Part shown: positions 43,719 through 52,455 of the stretch, in pieces
Numbering within the stretch: position 1 is the stretch's first letter
Layout: every line of letters begins with the position of its first letter
DNA from: Hyphomonadaceae bacterium UBA1933
Lineage (GTDB): Bacteria > Pseudomonadota > Alphaproteobacteria > Caulobacterales > Aquidulcibacteraceae
NCBI GenBank assembly: GCA_002337085.1
Contig: DDFH01000006.1
Coordinates: 401,098-465,097, forward strand
Direction of reading: 5' to 3'
DNA: 64,000 nt
Position numbers and translations under genes: made by a program
The notes under the pieces: model-generated
Seen by the model: only the letters and a program-made list of their open reading frames with translations
What the model was told of the DNA's origin: nothing
The model's database searches: none

Positions 43719-45647
43719 ATGAGTAAGAACTGGAAAATACGTCCACTTTTATGGTCTGCTCTTTTCTTTTTCCTTGTCGCATCGGTTGCGATTGGGGGAG
43801 TGGCATTTTATGCCATGAATTACCTTGCTATTGGCTCTACCAATGTTGGAAAATTTGAAAAATTATGGTCAGAAGCGACAATTCAGGATCTTCAGGCAAC
43901 CTATAACGCAAAAATCTATATTGCTTCAAATGATCAAAAAGCACTCCAAGATTTTTATAAATATAAAGATATACGTAATGATATGATGCTGCGCGCCCGT
44001 GAGATTGCACCAGACCTTACGGACGATAAACTGGTTTCCAGAACCTATGATACCGCCCTTGCTATGAGCGATGTTGAACTTGCGGCCGTAAAAATGGCTG
44101 AAAGCGGTAATGTTGAGGGCGCAAAATCCATGCTTATGGATTCACGCTATGCCGAATTAAATATCAAAAAGAACTCATTAAAAGAACAGGCACGCAGCGA
44201 AATTTATAATACCCTTATGAATGCGGTAAATAGTGCGCATCATATGTTGGTTATTGGTCTTGTTGGGTTGGTAATGTCATTGGGTGTCGCGGCCTATTTA
44301 TGGCGTCGTCTGGGCATAATCTTCAAAACACAGGCCGAAGAATTAATGGTTGCGCGTGATGCACTTGCCAATCATGCGACCCATCTTGAAGAACGCATTG
44401 AAATGCGCACCCGTGACCTAGAGGCCGCAAAAGAGGCCGCCGAATCCGCCGATCAGGCAAAATCAACTTTCCTCGCGCAAATGAGTCATGAAATAAGAAC
44501 ACCAATGAATGGTATTTTGGGCATGGCGGCGGCATTATCGAAAACAAGCCTTGATGAAAAACAAAAACACTTTGTCCATGTGATTAGTGAATCTGGTGAT
44601 ATTTTACTTAATTTGCTAAATGATGCGCTTGACCTTGCTAAGATTGAGGCCGGTAAGCTTGATATCGAAAATATTGCCTTTAATTTGGGTGACCTTGTTC
44701 GTTCATCAGAGGCAATTTTTGCAATTCGCGCCCATGACAAAGGGATTACCCTTAATATTGATCTTCATAATGCACCAAATATTTGGTGCCTTGGCGACCC
44801 AACTCGTCTTAAACAAATTCTTTATAACCTTATTTCCAATGGCATCAAATTTACCGAAGAGGGCAGCGTTAGCGTAAATGTTTCTGCCGTTGAGCAAGAC
44901 GGCAAATATATGATTGAATTTGCGGTAAAAGATACTGGCATCGGAATAAATGAAGAAGCACAAATGCGCTTGTTCCAAAAGTTCTCGCAGGCCGATGTTA
45001 GCACCACGAGAAAATTTGGCGGCACAGGCCTTGGTCTTGCAATTTGTAAACAGCTTGCGCAAATTATGGGCGGCGATATTTTCGTGGATTCAGAGGTTGG
45101 AAATGGTTCAACATTCACGCTTGCTATCCCTGTCGAAAAAGCACAAGAGCCAGAAATTGAAGATGCTGATGTTGCATTAGAAGAAAATGATGCACTTGGT
45201 GAATTGTGTATCTTGGCAGCCGAAGATAATGCTAATAATCGTCTTGTTTTAAAAATGTTCCTTGAGCAAATTGGTGCCCAAGTTACTTTTGTTGAAAATG
45301 GCCTTGATGCCGTCAAAGAATGGGAAAGCCATACATTTGATATCATTCTTATGGATGTTCAAATGCCGATTATGTCTGGGCCAGAGGCAACCCAAAAAAT
45401 CCGCGAAATAGAGTTTAAAACCAAACGTCTGCGCACGCCAATTATTGCACTTACTGCGAATGCGATGACGCATCATGTTGCCGAGTGTCTTGCCGCAGGT
45501 ATGGATGCCCACGTCGCCAAGCCAATAAGGCCAAACCTGCTTTTTGCCGCTATTGAAAATGCAATTGATGAAAATATTGATTTGGTAGGCGAAGAAATGG
45601 CCGCGCAAAATTTAGCTGCCGACGAGAGCATGTGCCTTAAATTATAG
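43719..45647 (+). CDS. Hybrid sensor histidine kinase with C-terminal receiver
   Basis: The 642-residue protein has TM1 (about 10-32), a periplasmic helical sensor (about 33-165, four-helix-bundle look), TM2 (about 168-190), a coiled coil, HisKA (FLAQMSHEIRTPMNGILGM), HATPase (ILYNLISNGIKFTEEG, DTGIGI, FQKFSQAD, GGTGLGL) and a receiver (AAEDNANN, ILMDVQMP, ALTANAM, VAKPI). It signals through an internal phosphorelay and needs an Hpt or output partner not in the window. ATG 43719 follows GGGTAAT. Confidence 0.93.
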   Translation: MSKNWKIRPLLWSALFFFLVASVAIGGVAFYAMNYLAIGSTNVGKFEKLWSEATIQDLQATYNAKIYIASNDQKALQDFYKYKDIRNDMMLRAREIAPDLTDDKLVSRTYDTALAMSDVELAAVKMAESGNVEGAKSMLMDSRYAELNIKKNSLKEQARSEIYNTLMNAVNSAHHMLVIGLVGLVMSLGVAAYLWRRLGIIFKTQAEELMVARDALANHATHLEERIEMRTRDLEAAKEAAESADQAKSTFLAQMSHEIRTPMNGILGMAAALSKTSLDEKQKHFVHVISESGDILLNLLNDALDLAKIEAGKLDIENIAFNLGDLVRSSEAIFAIRAHDKGITLNIDLHNAPNIWCLGDPTRLKQILYNLISNGIKFTEEGSVSVNVSAVEQDGKYMIEFAVKDTGIGINEEAQMRLFQKFSQADVSTTRKFGGTGLGLAICKQLAQIMGGDIFVDSEVGNGSTFTLAIPVEKAQEPEIEDADVALEENDALGELCILAAEDNANNRLVLKMFLEQIGAQVTFVENGLDAVKEWESHTFDIILMDVQMPIMSGPEATQKIREIEFKTKRLRTPIIALTANAMTHHVAECLAAGMDAHVAKPIRPNLLFAAIENAIDENIDLVGEEMAAQNLAADESMCLKL

Positions 45648-45650
45648 CCA

Positions 45651-46103
45651 TTAGGCTAATTGCATGTGGTTCCACGCCAAAATCAAAAATGCACCCAGCA
45701 AAACACTATATTGGAAAATATCAAACATACGTTCCGCCTCAGATGTGTTGGCAAGAAATTCCGCTTTTTTGTCATAGGTGATAAAGATTAGACAATCTAA
45801 GCCAAGGGCGATGCCATAAAGGTAAATTGCATATTGCGATTGGGCAATTAATGCACCGATTGACGCAATAAGGCATAAAAATGCCAAATGCCACAAAACC
45901 CCTTTGTAGCCGATGGAATAATATTTCATCATCTCAAGATGCGATGGCGGCAAATGGTCATATATCGTAAGCCCATCTTCATCGACCATTGGCTCTTCAC
46001 CACGCTCAAGCGCAGTAACATGCCGTGCCATCCACAGACCAAGTCCATTATAAATTGTGTATAGGGCGATTACCAAACCGGCAAGGCCAACCAAAACTGA
46101 CAT
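45651..46103 (-). CDS. Membrane protein of unknown function, four helices
   Basis: The 150-residue protein has helices at about 3-25, 72-92, 94-112 and 128-146 and a 45-residue acidic loop after the first (RGEEPMVDEDGLTIYDHLPPSHLE, in pieces). No family recognised. It is convergent with the kinase gene with only 3 bases between stops. An in-frame ATG at 46136 adds 11 residues; ATG 46103 has GGA 9 bases upstream. Confidence 0.65.
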   Translation of the reverse strand: MSVLVGLAGLVIALYTIYNGLGLWMARHVTALERGEEPMVDEDGLTIYDHLPPSHLEMMKYYSIGYKGVLWHLAFLCLIASIGALIAQSQYAIYLYGIALGLDCLIFITYDKKAEFLANTSEAERMFDIFQYSVLLGAFLILAWNHMQLA

Positions 46104-46334
46104 ATAAAAATTCCGTGATTTGCTAATTAATAGCATAGATTATCTAAATGTGCATTTTTTTTGATTTTGCAACATATTTATGAAGATATTTTAATGTGTT
46201 ATAATGAAAAACCGTTTGGTTTCTGTTCAGAATGTGTGTGATACTGAAGTTAGGTGATGAAAAATTCCGTCGCAAGGTCTAGGAATGTCTTGTACAGACT
46301 GTTTTAAGCGTCTTTTATTTTTTAAGGAATGTTT

Positions 46335-47090
46335 GTGAATATGGCTTCAAGCTCAAAAATTATGGTCAAGTGTCTTTTGGGCATTGGATTATTCGCTTCT
46401 ACTGCATATGCGCAAACTGCAAATGTAACTACTGCCCCTGTTGCAGCACCTCTTGCTGCGGCGGTTCTGCCTTCTGCATTGGCAGAAAAAATGCAAAATG
46501 CAGTGAAATTTAATGCCGATGGCAATGCACCACAGGCGGTTGCATTATGGAAAGAAATTTATATCAGCGCCGACAAAAGCCCAGAGCAACAAAAACTTGC
46601 AATGGATGCGGCAAAGTATCTTGGTTTTAATGCTGTTGAAAATCGTGATGTCCGCTCTGCGGAGGCTTATTTTGCTGCCGAGTCAATTATTGCACGTCGT
46701 CTTTTTGTATCTGGTCAATTAAGTGCACGCACTTTTTCAACTAGCGTAAGTCATTGGGCAACTGGTGCGGGTGCTATGGGTCGTTCTACTGAATCTGCGG
46801 CATTGGTTTTCTTTGCCCGCGAAGTAAAGGCGCGTGCGCAGGCGATGGAGTCGCAAAAAGTGCTTAACCGCGAGGCCAATTTCAGTGCCGATAGCATTGA
46901 AGGTATCCGTGTTAGCAGCAGCAGCGTTTGCGTAATTAACAATGTGGAAATATTAACAAAACAAATCACCTGCACCGATGAGTCAAATGCAATTGGTGAA
47001 GCTATGTCACTTCAGGCGCGGCAAATAAAGGCTGATGCGCCACCACCTGAAAAGAAAGATGACAAGAAAAAGGGTGATGAAGAGCAATAA
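46335..47090 (+). CDS. Exported protein of unknown function with charged tail
   Basis: From GTG 46335 the protein is 251 residues. A signal peptide ends near ASTAYAQ; an Ala/Val/Pro stretch follows (about 25-45); a helical, possibly TPR-like region (AEKMQNAVKFNADGNAPQAVALWKEIY and on) fills the middle; two Cys sit late (SSVCVINN, QITCTDE), and the tail is Lys/Asp/Glu-rich. AAGGA at 46324-46328 is 6 bases before GTG 46335; ATGs at 46329 and 46341 are alternatives. No family recognised. Confidence 0.65.
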   Translation: MNMASSSKIMVKCLLGIGLFASTAYAQTANVTTAPVAAPLAAAVLPSALAEKMQNAVKFNADGNAPQAVALWKEIYISADKSPEQQKLAMDAAKYLGFNAVENRDVRSAEAYFAAESIIARRLFVSGQLSARTFSTSVSHWATGAGAMGRSTESAALVFFAREVKARAQAMESQKVLNREANFSADSIEGIRVSSSSVCVINNVEILTKQITCTDESNAIGEAMSLQARQIKADAPPPEKKDDKKKGDEEQ

Positions 47091-47096
47091 AATAAT

Positions 47097-47120
47097 AAAA
47101 CCCGCCATTTGGCGGGTTTT
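47097..47120. terminator. Terminator between convergent unknown genes
   Basis: The stem AAAACCCGCC / GGCGGGTTTT (10 bp, 4-base loop) is flanked by A/T-rich sequence. It can serve the plus-strand gene ending at 47090 and the minus-strand gene ending at 47155. Confidence 0.9.
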
Positions 47121-47154
47121 TATTTAATTGGATTTTTCTAAATTAGGCTAATAG

Positions 47155-48069
47155 CTACCAAACACCTTGACCAACGCCACCGTCAACAAACATTGATGAG
47201 CGGAATTGCATTTGTTGTTGCTGTTGTTGAACTTGTGCTTGTTTTTGTGATTCAACCTTTATGGTGCGGCTAAGGGTAACATATTTAATACCTGGGCCAA
47301 AACGGCGAAGCAGCGAGCGTTCGTTACAATTGCCGGCTGGAATTTGTGCCATACAGGTTAAATTACCACCCTTATATGAAAGTGCCTGACCTTTGGTGCA
47401 GGTTAATGCTTGGCCGCCATCAAAAACTGCCTTGCCGTCTACCATACGGCCAATCATCGCCTCCATATGCGTTCCCGCCATGCAACGATATACTTCACCA
47501 GTGAATTCATTTGCCAATTTATCATTGGCATCGGTGCGTGACGCTGGGTGCGGCATGTTTTTGTCATCCATGCAAACAGCGCGAATTGGTACGATTTCAG
47601 TAATAACTTTGGTTTCAACAACTTTTTCCGCAGTTGCAACTTTTTGCGCGCCGCCTTGAACATTAAGTCCGTCAATATTTCCATTATAAACTGGTTGCGG
47701 CACGCCATAATAACCGCCACCACCGCCGCCAAGTATCACCCCGCCTGAGCTGCTGTTATAGCTGCCTGGGTAGTAATAATTGCTTCCGCCATAATACATG
47801 CTGCCATCAGTTGTGTTGATGTTGCTGCCAGTATTGCTGCTAACACCTGTCGTGCCATAATTGCTTGGAACATAAACCCCAGGTACAGCAACTATTTGCG
47901 AATTAACAGTACCGCAGCAATTAGCACTTCCTTGCCCAGAAACCACAGGGATATTGGTAATGCCGCCAGTGTATGAACCACTGCCGCAACAAGACGATTG
48001 TGCATGTGCTGCACCGCCAATAAGCGATAGAACAGCAATTATTGCAGTGTTTCTAAATGATACATTCAT
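47155..48069 (-). CDS. Exported Gly/Ser/Tyr-rich protein with conserved Cys-containing C-terminus
   Basis: The 304-residue protein has a signal peptide ending GAAHAQ and a low-complexity half with two CCG motifs (SCCGSG, NCCGTV) and Gly/Asn/Tyr/Ser stretches. The C-terminal half (about 150-270) has regularly placed Cys (RAVCMDDK, VYRCMAG, LTCTKG, LTCMAQ, GNCNERSLLRRFG). A Gln-run (QVQQQQQQ) follows. The C-terminal half resembles a conserved exported family I recall from Caulobacterales-type genomes; its function is unknown. A surface or matrix role is likely from composition. Confidence 0.65.
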   Translation of the reverse strand: MNVSFRNTAIIAVLSLIGGAAHAQSSCCGSGSYTGGITNIPVVSGQGSANCCGTVNSQIVAVPGVYVPSNYGTTGVSSNTGSNINTTDGSMYYGGSNYYYPGSYNSSSGGVILGGGGGGYYGVPQPVYNGNIDGLNVQGGAQKVATAEKVVETKVITEIVPIRAVCMDDKNMPHPASRTDANDKLANEFTGEVYRCMAGTHMEAMIGRMVDGKAVFDGGQALTCTKGQALSYKGGNLTCMAQIPAGNCNERSLLRRFGPGIKYVTLSRTIKVESQKQAQVQQQQQQMQFRSSMFVDGGVGQGVW

Positions 48070-48197
48070 CTTATGACTCCCCGAAAATTTGATTATATCG
48101 ACCTATTAACGGCGATTACATCCCCAAATCTTCGTAAAAATAGCTCCGAAAAACGGTTAAATTCCCACCAAAAACATGCCGGTTCTTGGCACGCAAA

Positions 48198-48785
48198 ATG
48201 CTTGTAACACTAAAAAGCAAAGAATTTGTTAGCGGAGATGAATTTATGCAATTTAATGCACTTCACCCTGAAACACGGTTATTACTTAACTCGTGGAAGA
48301 CAATTAATGGTCTTGGTGATAGTCTGGTAAATAATAATCTTGCGTCACGTGATGTGGGGTCAATGATTGATCGTCTCTTTATGATACAAAGAGTTGCCGA
48401 AGGTGTGTTTGTTTATAAAACATTGGGCAAAGAAATCACATCATGGGTTGGTCGCGATTTAAAAGACAACGAAATCAGCACGATTTTCTTTGGGCCTGAC
48501 AAGGTATTAATCCGCGCCTTGCTTGAATCCGCGATTCACGCACCAGGGCCAGCGTTGGCACGCATCGTTGCATTTGGCGCAAAGATTGGTCAACGCACCG
48601 AAATTGAGATGGTATTTTTGCCACTAATGGAAAAATCTGGTGTTGCCAGAATGTTGGGGCTTTTTCAGCCAATCGCCGCAAATGTCACAATATCGCGCCC
48701 AGCAATTCGTTTTTCGATTGCAGAATTAGTGCCGCCGGATCCACGCACCCCGCGCAATCCGGGTCTAAGGCTGGTTAAAAAATAG
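48198..48785 (+). CDS. PAS domain protein of the alphaproteobacterial PAS_5 type
   Basis: The 195-residue protein resembles PAS_5 proteins: a leading helix with HPETRLLLNSWKTING, then a PAS core (FVYKTLGKEITSWVGRDLKDNEISTIFFGPDKVLIRALLESA, in pieces) and a C-terminal basic Pro-rich tail. No output domain is present. Such proteins are thought to be cytosolic sensors or adaptors in alphaproteobacteria. Start choice is uncertain: ATG 48198, or TTG at 48186 for four more residues. Confidence 0.65.
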   Translation: MLVTLKSKEFVSGDEFMQFNALHPETRLLLNSWKTINGLGDSLVNNNLASRDVGSMIDRLFMIQRVAEGVFVYKTLGKEITSWVGRDLKDNEISTIFFGPDKVLIRALLESAIHAPGPALARIVAFGAKIGQRTEIEMVFLPLMEKSGVARMLGLFQPIAANVTISRPAIRFSIAELVPPDPRTPRNPGLRLVKK

Positions 48786-48787
48786 AC

Positions 48788-49318
48788 CTAGTTTTTTGGA
48801 CTTAGTTCAACCTTATAGCGTTTCCAATTATTTACATAATGCGTCGCAGATTTCAAAAGTGCCGCATGTTGTTCGGTTGTGGTTTCACGAATAATTTTAC
48901 CGGGCGCGCCCATTACCAGTGAATTGTCGGGAATTACTTTGCCTTCTGGAATTAATGCCTTGGCGCCAATTATGCAATTTTTCCCGATTTTTGCATGGTT
49001 CATAATAACTGCACCAATGCCGATAAGTGAATTATCACCAATTTCACAACCATGCAGCATCGCCATGTGACCAACGGTTACATTTTTACCAATGGTTAGT
49101 GGCGCACCCATATCGGTGTGAAGAACGCTTCCATCCTGAATATTGCTGTTTTCACCAATTATAAGTGGCTCATTATCGCCACGAAGCACGGCATTAAACC
49201 AAATGCTGGCATTTTCATGAAGCACGCATTTGCCGATTAGAACTGCTGTGGGGGCAACCCAATAATTGCCACTTTTTGGATAGTCAGGTGAAAAATTGCC
49301 TAAATTATATGCTGTCAT
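48788..49318 (-). CDS. Gamma-carbonic anhydrase family protein
   Basis: The 176-residue left-handed beta-helix protein has hexapeptide repeats and the zinc His residues of the CamH/YrdA group: SVLHTD, VGHMAMLHGCEIGD. GAPGK and the C-terminal helix are standard. YrdA-type members bind zinc but many show little carbonic anhydrase activity. Stop codons of this gene and the PAS gene are 2 bases apart, convergent. Confidence 0.92.
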   Translation of the reverse strand: MTAYNLGNFSPDYPKSGNYWVAPTAVLIGKCVLHENASIWFNAVLRGDNEPLIIGENSNIQDGSVLHTDMGAPLTIGKNVTVGHMAMLHGCEIGDNSLIGIGAVIMNHAKIGKNCIIGAKALIPEGKVIPDNSLVMGAPGKIIRETTTEQHAALLKSATHYVNNWKRYKVELSPKN

Positions 49319-49688
49319 TGCCGAACCTTATATTTTTTGACATGTTTTTGTGACATTAACTCTTCATTAAACATTGTAAATGAACCTTATCATTATAAAG
49401 TTATCTGAGTCGATAATACTTTGATACTAACAAGCCTTGTAGAAGGAGACCACATAATGGTCTTTGGTGTTTCTTAATTGGCGGCCAAGTGGCAAATATC
49501 TGCCAAAGGCATATTTACCCCGCAGATGTTAGAGGGGGCTTGTTTTTTTCGCATAAAATTCCATATTTTCATTATAGCCCTAATAAAAATAAAAATGGGG
49601 CAAAGCATCATTTTGCCGGAAATGGCGTATTTGCGTCATCATGGCTTATTCAAATGCCAGAATGGCGTTAATCAGGAGAGGTGCAGAC
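49319..49688 (+). other. 370-base gene-free stretch upstream of phoH
   Basis: No supported gene lies here. It holds promoters for the carbonic anhydrase gene (left side) and for phoH, and a possible phoH leader described separately. Longer frames here open only at TTG or run into phoH out of frame, and none has a recognisable product. Confidence 0.5.
49443..49549 (+). promoter_or_regulatory. Candidate phoH leader: short peptide, hairpin and T run
   Basis: A strong ribosome site AAGGAG (49443-49448) precedes a six-codon ORF at 49457 (Met-Val-Phe-Gly-Val-Ser, stop). A 5-bp hairpin TGGCA/TGCCA follows (49490-49505), then a CCCC...GGGG element (49518-49538) with a seven-T run (49543-49549). The order resembles a leader-peptide attenuator, but the second stem is only 4-5 bp and the peptide has no telling codon run. 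Confidence 0.3.
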
Positions 49689-50441
49689 ATGGCTAAACGA
49701 CCAAATACCCGCAAAACCCGTGAGCATATTCATCACGAGAATGAAGGCGAAAATAATGTTCGTTCATTATTTGGCTGGTCTCCTTTAGGCAATGATGAGG
49801 AGGAAAGGCGTGATCAACGCTTCCTGCGTCATGTAAAGCCCCGCTCTGATGGCCAAGAAAATTTAATGAAGGCAATTGATAATTCGCCGTTGATTGTTGC
49901 AATTGGGCCAGCCGGAACGGGTAAAACCTATCTTGCGGTTTCCAAGGCTGTGGAAGCATTGGAATCAGGACAGGTTTCACGGATTATTCTTTCCCGCCCT
50001 GCTGTTGAGGCGGGTGAATCTTTGGGCTATTTACCAGGGCATGTTGAGGATAAATTGGGGCCATATTTGCGCCCGCTACTTGATGCGCTTTCTGATAGAT
50101 TATCACCTAAACGCCTTAAAATGCTTATGAGCGAAGGAATTATCGAAATTGCACCAGTTGGCTTTATGCGTGGTCGTACTTTGAACAACGCCTTTGTGGT
50201 GATTGATGAGGCGCAAAACTGTACCTATGGTCAATTAAAAATGTTGCTAACCCGTCTTGGTTGGAATTCAACCATGGTGGTAACGGGCGACCCGCACCAA
50301 ACCGATTTATTGCCAGAAATGTCAGGTTTGGCACAAATTGCCAATCAGCTTGAACAAGTGGAAGATGTTGCTGTGGTTCGCCTTGAAGCCAAAGATATTG
50401 TTCGCCACCCGCTTGTGGCATCAATGTTAAAAGTGCTTTAG
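49689..50441 (+). CDS. phoH: PhoH-family ATPase
   Basis: The 250-residue P-loop protein has Walker A GPAGTGKTYLAVSKAVEAL and Walker B NAFVVIDEAQNC, with the PhoH signatures LSRPAVEAGESLGYLPG and VTGDPHQTDLL. AGGAGAGG precedes ATG 49689. Proteins of this family are linked to RNA metabolism; ybeY, the common partner, is not next to it. The N-terminal 40 residues are basic and acidic, without a domain. Confidence 0.92.
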   Translation: MAKRPNTRKTREHIHHENEGENNVRSLFGWSPLGNDEEERRDQRFLRHVKPRSDGQENLMKAIDNSPLIVAIGPAGTGKTYLAVSKAVEALESGQVSRIILSRPAVEAGESLGYLPGHVEDKLGPYLRPLLDALSDRLSPKRLKMLMSEGIIEIAPVGFMRGRTLNNAFVVIDEAQNCTYGQLKMLLTRLGWNSTMVVTGDPHQTDLLPEMSGLAQIANQLEQVEDVAVVRLEAKDIVRHPLVASMLKVL

Positions 50442-50448
50442 GTCAGCG

Positions 50449-50913
50449 CTATTTTTTACCAAATAATTCGGGGAATGTAGTAACATATTCTTGAAAATAT
50501 TTGCTACATTGCCCAACTTTTTCATTACGTTTTTGATCAAGCATATTGGCTGCGCGCCACGTCCAATAGGCATTCCATTCATGATTGCTGCTTTCGCTTG
50601 TGGCGGCAAGTGCAATTTTGTTTGCTTCTTCGGCCCCGATTTTTCTATCTATAACCAATCTGTCACGCGCAACGGTGGCAAGCATGCTTGCATTGTCGCC
50701 GAGAACTTTTCTTAGTTTCTCATCTTTTATTTCATAATGCTGACTTATGAAAAGTAATTGCCCAGCACAGGAAGAGAGTGTTAGATACCATGGTTCAGGG
50801 CTTGTTTTTGTCCCAAATGTAACATTATGTTCTGCATCCTTTGCAAATGCACTTGTTGACATCAAAACAGATACTGCGAACCCAATTAATAAGGTATTGC
50901 CTTTAAAGCCCAT
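50449..50913 (-). CDS. Exported protein of unknown function, 154 residues
   Basis: A signal peptide (MGFKGNTLLIGFAVSVLMSTSAFA) is followed by a helical domain with two Cys (TLSSCAGQLLF and VGQCSKYFQEY) that could pair in the periplasm. The AGGTGGG ribosome site precedes ATG 50913. The gene is convergent with phoH, 7 bases apart. No family recognised. Confidence 0.7.
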   Translation of the reverse strand: MGFKGNTLLIGFAVSVLMSTSAFAKDAEHNVTFGTKTSPEPWYLTLSSCAGQLLFISQHYEIKDEKLRKVLGDNASMLATVARDRLVIDRKIGAEEANKIALAATSESSNHEWNAYWTWRAANMLDQKRNEKVGQCSKYFQEYVTTFPELFGKK

Positions 50914-50963
50914 TTCCCACCTCTTTTTATAAGAGATATTATAAAATTAAAATTTTGCAATCT

Positions 50964-51992
50964 TTATTTTGAAACGATGACCCCGTACCAGCCAAGGCCT
51001 TGATAAGTCTCATAACCAGGGGTTTTGTGGAATGCGATATGCCGCCCGTCATTAGTTTTATGATAGCCAAAAGCCTCTTTGCTAGGCATAAAGTTTGCCA
51101 ATTTTTCAAAAATGTTATGGCCACTAGAGGCGATGATTTTGTGATTGGCATCAACTAGCATGACTTCGAATATCTGTTTTTCACGCTCCGAAAGGCGCAC
51201 CCCTTCGACAATGGTTTTTGCTTGTGGTTGCCAGTCAAAGTGCACGCCAAGAACCCCTATTAATTTACCATGTGAATTACCATTTTCACGCACCCCACAC
51301 GAATAAGTCGCGATTTGTGCATTATTTAACAGATATTCTGTGGCAATGTCATCAACGGCATAATCATCGCCGCTTGACTGGGCAATTGCGTGTTTAAACC
51401 ATGGTCTGTCGGCAACATTTTTGCCAATAACATTATATTGGTCTGGGCGGCCGTTTGCGATTACATTGCCGTGTAAATCACAAAGCCATAAATCAAGATA
51501 AACCGTATAGGCATTAAGAATGACACCAAGACGTTGGCAGGCATATTCACAGTTTGCATCAATTGGATTTGCGCTAGCGTCAACAATTGCCGAATCTGTT
51601 GCCCACCAGCGAACATCACAGGTGCGCTCATAAAGATTTCTATCAATCAATTCGACAGCATTAAGCGATAAATCAATCAAACGGTTTCCCATTGATTGTT
51701 CTGCCATTTTTGTGGTGGCGACTTCTAATTCTTCAATCTCATCACCCAATTCTTTGGAAAGGGCGTTTGAAAGTATTTCAACATTTTGGGAAATGCTCTT
51801 TACTTCTTCGGCGACTACCGAAAAGCCACGCCCCATATCGCCGGCCCGTTTCGCCTCAATAAGTGCGTTTAGTGATAATATCCGCAAATTAGCGGTAATT
51901 TCTTGAATTTCACGGACTTTATTTCTGGCGATATTTTTTGCCGCCGCTGTCTTTTCGGCGATGTCGCGAATGTCGATTTCATGCTCACTCAT
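50964..51992 (-). CDS. Soluble sensor: MCP signalling tip followed by PDC/Cache-like domain
   Basis: The 342-residue protein starts with a short chemoreceptor signalling segment whose tip is present (LRILSLNALIEAKRAGDMGRGFSVVAEEVK, in pieces, about residues 35-66). A coiled stretch leads to a C-terminal PDC/Cache-like sensor (about 105-335: WLCDLHGNVIANGR, VADRPWFKHAI, GVLGVHFDWQP). No membrane helix is visible, and the order sensor-then-signalling of normal receptors is reversed. It may be a cytosolic receptor or an adaptor that joins chemoreceptor arrays. Confidence 0.75.
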   Translation of the reverse strand: MSEHEIDIRDIAEKTAAAKNIARNKVREIQEITANLRILSLNALIEAKRAGDMGRGFSVVAEEVKSISQNVEILSNALSKELGDEIEELEVATTKMAEQSMGNRLIDLSLNAVELIDRNLYERTCDVRWWATDSAIVDASANPIDANCEYACQRLGVILNAYTVYLDLWLCDLHGNVIANGRPDQYNVIGKNVADRPWFKHAIAQSSGDDYAVDDIATEYLLNNAQIATYSCGVRENGNSHGKLIGVLGVHFDWQPQAKTIVEGVRLSEREKQIFEVMLVDANHKIIASSGHNIFEKLANFMPSKEAFGYHKTNDGRHIAFHKTPGYETYQGLGWYGVIVSK

Positions 51993-52133
51993 TGCTTGTT
52001 CCTATGATTTGAAAACAAACAATGAGTGTGTTGGTAAATGAAAACTTAAAGGACGGTCATTACCATATGGTATTGCTGAATGTCTTTGTATTTGCTTAAA
52101 AAAACAACATAAGTGCCGTTGCACATGGCAAAA

Positions 52134-52346
52134 TTATGCGTCCAAATCAATGTCCAAAATTGCCATTTCAAATATATAAGAGGTTTCGCCTTCATCCTGA
52201 TCTAGGTAAACTAGGCCAAGAAATTCCTCACCTTTATATACTTCAACCGAATCATCATCGGTTTTGCGGCTTTGTAATTTTAGATTTGATGCACCAAATG
52301 TTTTGTTCAAATGTGCTTCGACACGCTTCCAGTCCGGCTTTGCCAT
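52134..52346 (-). CDS. DUF3126 family protein
   Basis: The 70-residue protein matches DUF3126, a short alphaproteobacterial family: MAKPDWKRVEAHLNKTFG, VYKGEEFLGLVYLDQDEGETSYIFEMAIL. Function unknown. GAGGAATATT precedes ATG 52346, so the four extra residues upstream are not used. Confidence 0.85.
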   Translation of the reverse strand: MAKPDWKRVEAHLNKTFGASNLKLQSRKTDDDSVEVYKGEEFLGLVYLDQDEGETSYIFEMAILDIDLDA

Positions 52347-52395
52347 AATATTCCTCAACTAATAATTCACACCCTTAATAAACATATTTGCAAAT

Positions 52396-52426
52396 AAAAA
52401 AAGGGGCAGTTCACAAAGAACTGCCC
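52396..52426 (-). terminator. Terminator of the Gly-Asn repeat protein gene
   Basis: A 9-bp stem GGGCAGTTC / GAACTGCCC with a 5-base loop is followed on the minus strand by seven T. It lies 30 bases after the stop codon. Confidence 0.9.
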
Positions 52427-52455
52427 ATGAAGTATTTTAGGAGTTGAGAATTAGA

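Noticed and set aside
49478..49696. 72-codon frame overlapping the start of phoH
   Set aside because: It opens only at TTG, runs out of frame into phoH and has no recognisable product; the phoH start has a much better ribosome site.
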